From an uncultured Prevotellaceae bacterium (GTDB lineage Bacteria > Bacteroidota > Bacteroidia > Bacteroidales > Bacteroidaceae), in assembly GCA_902781315.1 (NCBI GenBank), contig CACZIT010000001.1, positions 147,679 to 211,678 of the forward strand: a stretch of 64,000 nt of DNA. The letters run 5' to 3'. The notes under the pieces were generated by a model. It worked only from the letters and a program-made list of their open reading frames with translations, made no database searches and was not told the origin of the DNA. Positions 43,858 through 50,335 of this stretch are shown in pieces. A program made the translations under genes and the position numbers. The first letter of the stretch is position 1; the number at the start of each line of letters is the position of its first letter.

Positions 43858-45318
43858 ATGAATAATACTCAGCAAACAAGTCAATCTACTCCCCTCCATC
43901 ATAGGGAGGGGCAGGGGGGTGGGTCTGCTGTGAAGACTTCCTCCTATCTCCGCCGTCGCGCCCGCCTGAAGAAAGACGTGGGCAGTGGCCTGCTGCTCTT
44001 CCTGGGCAACCACGAGGTGGGCATGAACTATGCCGACAACACCTATCGTTTCCGCCAGGACTCGTCGTTCCTCTATTTCTTCGGGCTCGACTACGCCGGA
44101 CTTGCCGCCATCATCGACATCGATGAGGACCGCGAGATTGTGTTTGGCGACGAACTCACCATCGACGACATCGTCTGGACCGGTACAGTGCCTACGCTCC
44201 GCGAGCGTGCTGCCGCAGGTGGCATCAGCGACACGCGCCCCATGAGCGAACTGAAAGTCTACCTCGACCAGGCTCGCCGTCGCGGACAGCACATCCACTT
44301 CCTGCCGCCCTACCGTGGCGACCATCAGGTGTGGCTGTGGGAGCTGCTGGGCCTGAACCCGAAGGAGCAGGCCATCCAGGTGTCGCAGCGCATGGTGAAG
44401 GCCATCGTCAGCCAGCGCATCTATAAGGACGAAGAGGAGATAGCCATCATCGAGGAGGCTGTCGACATGTCCACGCGCATGCACCTCGCTGCCTATCGGG
44501 CCGTGCGCCCCGGCATCCACGAGGCCGAGGTGGCAGCCATCGTCGAGCAGACCTGCTGCCGCGAGGGCTTTACTCTTTCGTTCCCGACCATCGCCACGGT
44601 GCAGGGACAGGTGCTCCACAACCACGGCTTCATTCATGAATTGCGCGAGGGCGACGTCTTCCTGGTCGATGCCGGTGCCGAAGGCCCTATGCACTACGCC
44701 GGCGACCTCTCGTCGTCGATGCCTGTCGGCAAGCGCTTCACTGAGCAACAGGAGACCATCTACAACATCCACTTGGAGTCGTTCCGGGCTGCCGTCGACA
44801 TGCTGAAGCCCGGCGTGCCGTTCCGCGAAGCCCACATCGCCGCAGCCACGAAGATCTGCGAGGGAATGAAGAGTCTCGGCCTGATGAAGGGCGACCCCGA
44901 GGAGGCCGCCCGCATCGGTGCCTACGCCCTGTTCTTCCCCTGCGGCCTCGGCCACATGATGGGACTCGACGTCCACAACATGGAGAACCTCGGCGAGGAA
45001 TACGTCGGCTACAACGACGGCGAGGCCAAGTCCACACAGTTCGGCTTCAAGTCGCTGCGCCTGGCCCGTCCGCTGGAGCCCGGCTTCGTGTTCACCGTAG
45101 AGCCCGGCATCTACTTCATCCCCGAGCTCATCGACAAGTGGCAGGCTGAACATCAGTTCACTGACTTCATCTGCTACGACCGCCTCCAGCCCTGGCGCCA
45201 TTTCACCGGTCTGCGCAACGAGCTCGACTACGTCATCACCGCCGATGGCGTCCGCCTGCTCGGCACCATCCGCAAGCCCATGACGCTCCAGGAGGTCTAT
45301 GCCGCCAAGGAGGGATGA
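43858..45318 (+). CDS. pepP: Xaa-Pro aminopeptidase (aminopeptidase P) with repeat-derived N-terminus
   Basis: M24-family metalloenzyme releasing N-terminal residues ahead of proline. 486 residues. N-terminal domain: RRRARLKKDVGSGLLLFLGNHEVGMNYADNTYRFRQDSSFLYFFG. Catalytic pita-bread domain: VLHNHGFIHELREGDVFLVDAGAEGPMHYAGDLSSSMP, FFPCGLGHMMGLDVHNME and FTVEPGIYFIPELID, which provide the metal ligands. Residues about 11-23 (TPLHHREGQGGGS) are a family A element read in frame, just where homologues begin. A start downstream of it is not obvious, as the next Met is deep in the domain. It is followed by a 22-base-period array and a terminator. Confidence 0.9.
   Translation: MNNTQQTSQSTPLHHREGQGGGSAVKTSSYLRRRARLKKDVGSGLLLFLGNHEVGMNYADNTYRFRQDSSFLYFFGLDYAGLAAIIDIDEDREIVFGDELTIDDIVWTGTVPTLRERAAAGGISDTRPMSELKVYLDQARRRGQHIHFLPPYRGDHQVWLWELLGLNPKEQAIQVSQRMVKAIVSQRIYKDEEEIAIIEEAVDMSTRMHLAAYRAVRPGIHEAEVAAIVEQTCCREGFTLSFPTIATVQGQVLHNHGFIHELREGDVFLVDAGAEGPMHYAGDLSSSMPVGKRFTEQQETIYNIHLESFRAAVDMLKPGVPFREAHIAAATKICEGMKSLGLMKGDPEEAARIGAYALFFPCGLGHMMGLDVHNMENLGEEYVGYNDGEAKSTQFGFKSLRLARPLEPGFVFTVEPGIYFIPELIDKWQAEHQFTDFICYDRLQPWRHFTGLRNELDYVITADGVRLLGTIRKPMTLQEVYAAKEG
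43888..43926. repeat. family A element in the pepP N-terminus
   Basis: ACTCCCCTCCATCATAGGGAGGGG then CAGGGGGGTGGG, in frame near the start of pepP. Confidence 0.82.
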
Positions 45319-45357
45319 GGGCTGTCAGCGCCGAAAGAAAGTCTTTTGGGTACGTTA

Positions 45358-45533
45358 CTATAGTAAAGTGATAAAATCACTAAAGTAAAGTGATCACTTT
45401 ACTAAGGTGAATTGATAACTTTACTACAGTGAAATTCCGCTGAAACATGGCTCCCATCCCGAGAAACCACCACTCTCGCCCCGCAAAAGCTATGTCCCCG
45501 TCCCGCTGAAACATAGTTCCTCGGTGGCAACAT
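45358..45533. repeat. 22-base-period intergenic array (8 units)
   Basis: Eight units exactly 22 bases apart. The first three are AT-rich (CTAAAGTAAAGTGATCACTT and relatives, including the perfect 20-base palindrome AGTAAAGTGATCACTTTACT). The later five are GC-richer (CTATGTCCCCGTCCCGCTGA type) but hold the same period. It lies 39 bases after pepP. Confidence 0.8.
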
Positions 45534-45554
45534 CCTTCCTCCACTAACGCATAA

Positions 45555-45589
45555 GCATTGCTCTCACCCAGCGAGAGCAATGCTTTTTT
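45555..45589 (+). terminator. rho-independent terminator after the pepP region
   Basis: Perfect 11-base stem GCATTGCTCTC / GAGAGCAATGC and a T-run. The rest of the gap to 45795 holds a -7 element TACATTTG (45755-45762) for the next gene. Confidence 0.9.
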
Positions 45590-45794
45590 GTGTCACTGAG
45601 AATGATTCGCTTGCAACATTCGTTGTTCATACAGTATGCAGTTCTGCCTTCTACTGCCGACTCACTCCTGCCGTTAATCGGTGATAGTCTGGTTGTTATC
45701 GTATGTTTTTTCTTATTTTTTCTAAAAAAGATTGGCTGTTTGCAGGAAAATGATTACATTTGCAGATTGCAGAAACGAACATCTTTAACAACGC

Positions 45795-48194
45795 ATGAAC
45801 TTCCAAATCAAACACCCAGAAAACCTTGGCGGCATGAACGACCGCATTCGTCGGCTACGCCAGCAGAACTTCGACACCCCGACAACGCTCTCCATCGAGC
45901 GCGCACTCATCGAAACCGAGTTCTACAAGCAGAACTACGGCACTATGCCGATTGCCATGCTGCGTGCGCAGAACTTCTATGAGATTTGCAAGAAGAAGAC
46001 CATCTACATCGGCCCCGACGAGCTCATCGTTGGCGAGCGCGGACCTGTGCCCAAGGCCGTGCCGACGTTCCCCGAACTGACGTGCCACTCGGTGGAAGAC
46101 CTGCACACGCTCGACACGCGTGAGCTGCAGTCGTACCACATCTCGCAGGAGGACATCGACACCTACGAGCGCGAGGTCATCCCTTACTGGAAAGGCAAGA
46201 CGCAGCGCGAACGCATCTTCAACCACGTGTCGCGCGAGTGGGAGGAGGCCTATCATGCAGGCGTGTTCACCGAGTTCATGGAGCAGCGCGCCGCAGGCCA
46301 CACGGCTATGGACGGCAAGATGTATCGCGAGGGACTGCTCGACGTGAAGGCTCGCATCGAGGACCGCATTCGCCGACTCGACTACATCTACGACCCTGAG
46401 GCCACCGACAAGCAGCAGGAGCTGGAAGCCATGGCCGTGTCGTGCGACGCCGCTATCCTCTTTGCCGAGCGCCATGCTGAGCTGGCTGAGCAGATGGCTG
46501 CAAAAGAAGAGAACCCCCAGCGCCGGAAGGAGTTGGAGAAGATTGCCGACGTCTGCCGCTGGGTGCCTGCCCATGCGCCCCGCGACCTGTGGGAGGCCAT
46601 TCAGATGTACTGGTTCGTGCATCTGGGCACCGTCACCGAGCTCAACGGCTGGGACTCCATGAACCCCGGCCACATCGACCAGCACCTGTTCCCGTTCTAT
46701 CAAAAGGGCATCGACGAGGGCACGCTGACGCGCGACGACGCAAAGGAACTGCTGTCGTGCCTGTGGATTAAGTTCAACAACCAGCCTGCGCCGCCGAAGG
46801 TGGGCGTCACGGCACTGGAGAGTGGCACCTACAACGACTTCACGAATATTAATATAGGTGGCGTGGATCGCGAAGGCCGCAGTGCCACCAACGAGCTGTC
46901 GTACATGATACTGGAGATACAGGAGGAGCTGCACGAGCTGCAGCCGGGTCTCTCCATCCATATCGCAGAGAATACCCCCGACGACTTCCTCATCGAAGGC
47001 ATCAAGGTGATTCGCCAAGGACACGGCTATCCCAGCATCTTCAATCCCGATACCTACATCAAGGAACTCATGCGCGACGGCAAGTCGCTCGAGGATGCTC
47101 GCGAGGGTGGTTGCTCGGGCTGCATCGAGGTGGGCGCCTTCGGCAAGGAGGCCTATCTGCTGACGGGCTATCTGAACACGCCGAAGATTCTGGAGATTAC
47201 GCTGAACAATGGCATTGACCCCGAGACTGGCAAGCGCCTTGGCCTCGAGACTGGCGACCCGCGCGAGTTCAAGTCGTTTGAGGAACTCTATGAGGCTTGG
47301 CACAAGCAGATGGTGTACTTCGTCAACCTGAAACTTTCGGTGAACAACTACATCGAACGCATGTTCTCGCTCTATGCGCCGGCTACGTTCCTCTCGCTCT
47401 ACATCGACGACTGCATCGAGAAGGGTCGCGACTACTACAGCGGTGGCGCCCGCTACAACACCACCTACATACAGTGCACCGGCCTCGGCACCATCACCGA
47501 CTGCTTCACGACGCTGAAGAAGCACGTCTTCGAGGACCATCGCTACACGATGGAAGAGATTCTCGACGCCTGTCGGACAAACTGGGGCGACAAGGAGCCC
47601 ATGCGGCAGTACATCCGCAACCACACGCCGTTCTTTGGCAATGACGACGCTTATGCCGACGAGATAGCCGTGCGCGTCTACGAAGACCTGGTGAAGGCCA
47701 TCGACAACCGTCCGAACACGCGCGGTGGTCGCACCCGACTGAACATGCTCTCTACGACCTGCCACAACTACTTCGGCTCCGTCTGCGGTGCCACGCCCAA
47801 CGGCCGACTCGCTCACTTCGCCATCTCTGACGGCACCTCGCCCGCTCATGGCAGCGACTCGCACGGACCGACGGCAGTCATCAAGTCGCTGGGCAAACTC
47901 GACCAGACCAAGTCGGGCGGCACGCTGCTCAACGTGCGCTTCGTGCCCAACTTGCTGCGCCGCGACGAAGACCTGAAGAAATTCTCGTCGCTCGTGCGCA
48001 CCTACTTCAAGTTTGGCGGCCACCACATCCAGTTCAACATTGTCGATACCGAGACGCTGCTCGACGCCCAGAAGCATCCCGACCGCTATCGCGACCTCCT
48101 TGTGCGCGTGGCCGGCTACAGCGACTATTTCAACGACATGACCGAGCAGTTGCAGAACGAAATCATCGCCCGTACTGAAAACGACGAGATGTAG
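45795..48194 (+). CDS. hypD: glycyl radical enzyme, probable trans-4-hydroxy-L-proline dehydratase
   Basis: Oxygen-sensitive glycyl radical enzyme of 799 residues. The active-site loop GGCSGCIEVGAFGKEAYLLTGY gives the thiyl Cys and partner Glu (about C443, E445), and RVAGYSDYF gives the radical Gly (about 774). The spacing between Cys and Gly (331) equals what I recall for Clostridioides difficile HypD (C434, G765). The loop sequence is closer to HypD than to choline or glycerol dehydratases, which favours dehydration of hydroxyproline to P5C. pruA at 40.8 kb could use the product. The activase is not the next gene: a terminator and a RhuM-Fic gene intervene. Confidence 0.72.
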   Translation: MNFQIKHPENLGGMNDRIRRLRQQNFDTPTTLSIERALIETEFYKQNYGTMPIAMLRAQNFYEICKKKTIYIGPDELIVGERGPVPKAVPTFPELTCHSVEDLHTLDTRELQSYHISQEDIDTYEREVIPYWKGKTQRERIFNHVSREWEEAYHAGVFTEFMEQRAAGHTAMDGKMYREGLLDVKARIEDRIRRLDYIYDPEATDKQQELEAMAVSCDAAILFAERHAELAEQMAAKEENPQRRKELEKIADVCRWVPAHAPRDLWEAIQMYWFVHLGTVTELNGWDSMNPGHIDQHLFPFYQKGIDEGTLTRDDAKELLSCLWIKFNNQPAPPKVGVTALESGTYNDFTNINIGGVDREGRSATNELSYMILEIQEELHELQPGLSIHIAENTPDDFLIEGIKVIRQGHGYPSIFNPDTYIKELMRDGKSLEDAREGGCSGCIEVGAFGKEAYLLTGYLNTPKILEITLNNGIDPETGKRLGLETGDPREFKSFEELYEAWHKQMVYFVNLKLSVNNYIERMFSLYAPATFLSLYIDDCIEKGRDYYSGGARYNTTYIQCTGLGTITDCFTTLKKHVFEDHRYTMEEILDACRTNWGDKEPMRQYIRNHTPFFGNDDAYADEIAVRVYEDLVKAIDNRPNTRGGRTRLNMLSTTCHNYFGSVCGATPNGRLAHFAISDGTSPAHGSDSHGPTAVIKSLGKLDQTKSGGTLLNVRFVPNLLRRDEDLKKFSSLVRTYFKFGGHHIQFNIVDTETLLDAQKHPDRYRDLLVRVAGYSDYFNDMTEQLQNEIIARTENDEM

Positions 48195-48220
48195 CCCGTC
48201 TTCTGGAGGCCAAACATTAG

Positions 48221-48259
48221 ACGGCGAGATTGTTCCTTCTGAATCTTTCTCGCCGTTTT
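48221..48259 (+). terminator. terminator after the glycyl radical enzyme gene
   Basis: Stem ACGGCGAGA / TCTCGCCGT (48221-48229 / 48248-48256), then TTTT. The loop is long and the T-run short, so strength is moderate. Confidence 0.65.
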
Positions 48260-48261
48260 CC

Positions 48262-48292
48262 TTTGCCGTGTCGGAATAAGCTCGTATATTTG
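48262..48292 (+). promoter_or_regulatory. Bacteroidetes-type promoter for the RhuM-Fic/activase unit
   Basis: TTTG (48262-48265), exactly 19 bases, then TATATTTG (48285-48292), 19 bases before the ATG at 48312. Confidence 0.8.
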
Positions 48293-48311
48293 CAATCAAA
48301 ACGAAAGTGAC

Positions 48312-49313
48312 ATGAATACCGATAACCCAATCATCATCTATCAGACTGAGGACGGCCAGACACAAATTGATGTTCGGCTGGAGAACGATATGATATGGTT
48401 GACCCGTCAACAGATTGCCTTATTGTTCGGACGTGATTATAAAACAATTAGTAAGCATATTAACAATGCACTTAAAGAGGAGTTAACGGATTCTGTGGTA
48501 GTCGCAAAATTTGCGAATACCACTCAACATGGTGCAATTGAAGGAAAAACGCAAACGCACGAGATAGACTATTTCAACCTTGAAGTGATTACTTCTGTAG
48601 GCTATCGAGTGAAAAGCAAGCGCGGTGTTCAGTTCCGCCAGTGGGCCAACCGTGTCCTGAAGCAATACCTCATCAAGGGCTACGCCGTCAACGATCGCAT
48701 CCGGAAGGAGCAGATAGGCGAACTTCGCCAATTGGTGCAACTCGTTGGGCGTACCATCCAAAACAAGGAAACGGCTGATACTGTAGAAAGCCAAGACCTG
48801 CTGGATGTCGTGGTTGACTACACCTACGCCCTCGATACCCTCGACAACTACGACTACGAACGACTTGTCATCGACAAGACCACGAAGGAAGAGCCTTTCC
48901 ATGCTACCTACGAGACTGCCATGTTGGAAATCAACCGACTGCGTGAGAAGTTCGGCGGCAGTGTTCTCTTTGGCAACGAGAAGGATGATTCGTTTAAAAG
49001 CAGCATTGGACAAATCTACCAGACTTTCGGTGGCGAAGAACTCTATCCTAGCGTGGAGGAGAAAGCCGCCATGCTGCTCTACCTCGTCACAAAGAACCAC
49101 TCTTTCAGCGACGGCAACAAGCGCATTGCCGCCACGCTGTTTCTTTGGTTTCTCAACGGTAACCACATCCTCTATCACCCCGATGGCAGCAAGCGCATCG
49201 CCGACAGCACCCTCGTCGCCCTCACCCTAATGATTGCCGAGAGCAAGACTGAGGAGAAGGATGTCATGGTGAAGGTCGTCGTCAACCTGATAAACAAGAA
49301 CAACGATGAGTAA
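48312..49313 (+). CDS. RhuM-type DNA-binding plus Fic/Doc-domain protein
   Basis: 333 residues. The N-terminal about 130 residues are RhuM-like (IIIYQTEDGQTQIDVRLENDMIWLTRQQIALLFGRDYKTISKHI), ending with the RhuM core GYRVKSKRGVQFRQWANRVL. The C-terminal part (about 185-330) is a Fic/Doc domain with HSFSDGNKRIAA, the active-site motif for AMP transfer or phosphorylation. Such proteins occur as stand-alone toxins or regulators. It has its own promoter, and its last bases overlap the start of the glycyl-radical activase by eight bases. The target is unknown. Confidence 0.85.
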   Translation: MNTDNPIIIYQTEDGQTQIDVRLENDMIWLTRQQIALLFGRDYKTISKHINNALKEELTDSVVVAKFANTTQHGAIEGKTQTHEIDYFNLEVITSVGYRVKSKRGVQFRQWANRVLKQYLIKGYAVNDRIRKEQIGELRQLVQLVGRTIQNKETADTVESQDLLDVVVDYTYALDTLDNYDYERLVIDKTTKEEPFHATYETAMLEINRLREKFGGSVLFGNEKDDSFKSSIGQIYQTFGGEELYPSVEEKAAMLLYLVTKNHSFSDGNKRIAATLFLWFLNGNHILYHPDGSKRIADSTLVALTLMIAESKTEEKDVMVKVVVNLINKNNDE

Positions 49314-50253
49314 TACGAGCAATCATCAAACAGGGAATAACCTGAAGAACGTTTCCGTCTTCGACATCAAGCGCTACGCCATCAACGACGGACCGGGCAT
49401 CCGCACGACCATCTTTCTGAAAGGGTGTCCGTTGCGGTGCGTGTGGTGCCACAACCCCGAGTCGTGGGAGGTGGAACCCGAGGTGCTGTTCAAACAGTCG
49501 AAGTGCATTGGCTGCAACACGTGCGGGCGGCTTTCTATTCTAAAGAGTCAAGGAGTCGAGGGATTAAGGAGTCAAGACGAAAGTTTTGATGTTGACGTCT
49601 GTCCGGCTCGGGCCCTGGAGCTATGCGGCCGCGAGTGGACGATGGACGAGCTGATGGCAGAGGTGGAGAAGGAACGCGACGTGATGCTGGACAGCGGAGG
49701 CGGCGTGACGCTCTGCGGCGGCGAACCGCTCATGCAGCCGCAGGCAGCCCTGGCCATCTTGCAGGAACTGGGGCGGCGCGGGCTGCATCGCACTGTTGAC
49801 ACTTCACTCTATGCATCCGCTGAAACCGTCACAGCTATCGCGCGGGAGACCGACCTCTTCCTCGTCGACCTGAAGCACATGGACTCCGAGCGCCACCGCC
49901 AGCTGACGGGCGTCGGCAACGAGCGCATTCTGGCAAACGTAAAACTCCTCACCGACTTGGGCGCCAACATCTGGTTCCGCATGCCTCTTATCGAAGGCAT
50001 CAACGCCGATGAGGAGAACATTGAGGCGACGGCCTCTTTCATTGCCTCTCTCTGTTCTCTGCTCGACCCGCAGGGGCGCTCTCCAAAAATCCACCTCCTG
50101 CCTTACCACGACATCGGCAAGGACAAGCATCGCCGTCGTGGCACCGTCTACAACCCCGACGGCATCACAATGGGCGAACCCTCCGAAGCAACCCTCGACC
50201 GCTGCCGACGGCAGTTCGAGCAGCATGGCATCAGCGTCGTCATCGGAGGCTGA
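49306..50253 (+). CDS. glycyl-radical enzyme activating protein with an insertion in the ferredoxin-like site
   Basis: A 315-residue radical SAM activase that installs the glycyl radical, presumably on the enzyme at 45.8 kb. The SAM cluster motif is CPLRCVWC (C41, C45, C48). The second cluster region has CIGCNTC (C67, C70, C73), but the expected following Cys-Pro (C99) comes only after about 25 residues (RLSILKSQGVEGLRSQDESF...). These read like a short repeat (AGTCAAGGAGTCGAGGGATT) inserted in frame. DSGGGVTLCGGEPLMQP and the remaining barrel are intact. The gene overlaps the RhuM-Fic gene. If the fourth ligand is displaced, the auxiliary cluster may be impaired. Confidence 0.87.
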   Translation: MSNTSNHQTGNNLKNVSVFDIKRYAINDGPGIRTTIFLKGCPLRCVWCHNPESWEVEPEVLFKQSKCIGCNTCGRLSILKSQGVEGLRSQDESFDVDVCPARALELCGREWTMDELMAEVEKERDVMLDSGGGVTLCGGEPLMQPQAALAILQELGRRGLHRTVDTSLYASAETVTAIARETDLFLVDLKHMDSERHRQLTGVGNERILANVKLLTDLGANIWFRMPLIEGINADEENIEATASFIASLCSLLDPQGRSPKIHLLPYHDIGKDKHRRRGTVYNPDGITMGEPSEATLDRCRRQFEQHGISVVIGG

Positions 50254-50261
50254 AAAGAAAG

Positions 50262-50298
50262 AAAAACTCCTTACTTCGCACGAGTAAGGAGTTTTTTT
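50262..50298 (+). terminator. rho-independent terminator after the activase gene
   Basis: 14-base stem AAAAACTCCTTACT / AGTAAGGAGTTTTT, seven-base loop, T-run. A -7-like TAAATTTG (50301-50308) for the next gene follows at once. Confidence 0.9.
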
Positions 50299-50335
50299 CG
50301 TAAATTTGCAGTGCAAACCAATCATACACGTAGCT

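Noticed and set aside
45855-48410. 851-residue open frame antisense to the glycyl radical enzyme gene
   Set aside because: The sense frame encodes a complete conserved enzyme; the antisense frame is a by-product of GC-rich codon use and has no recognisable motif or start signal.
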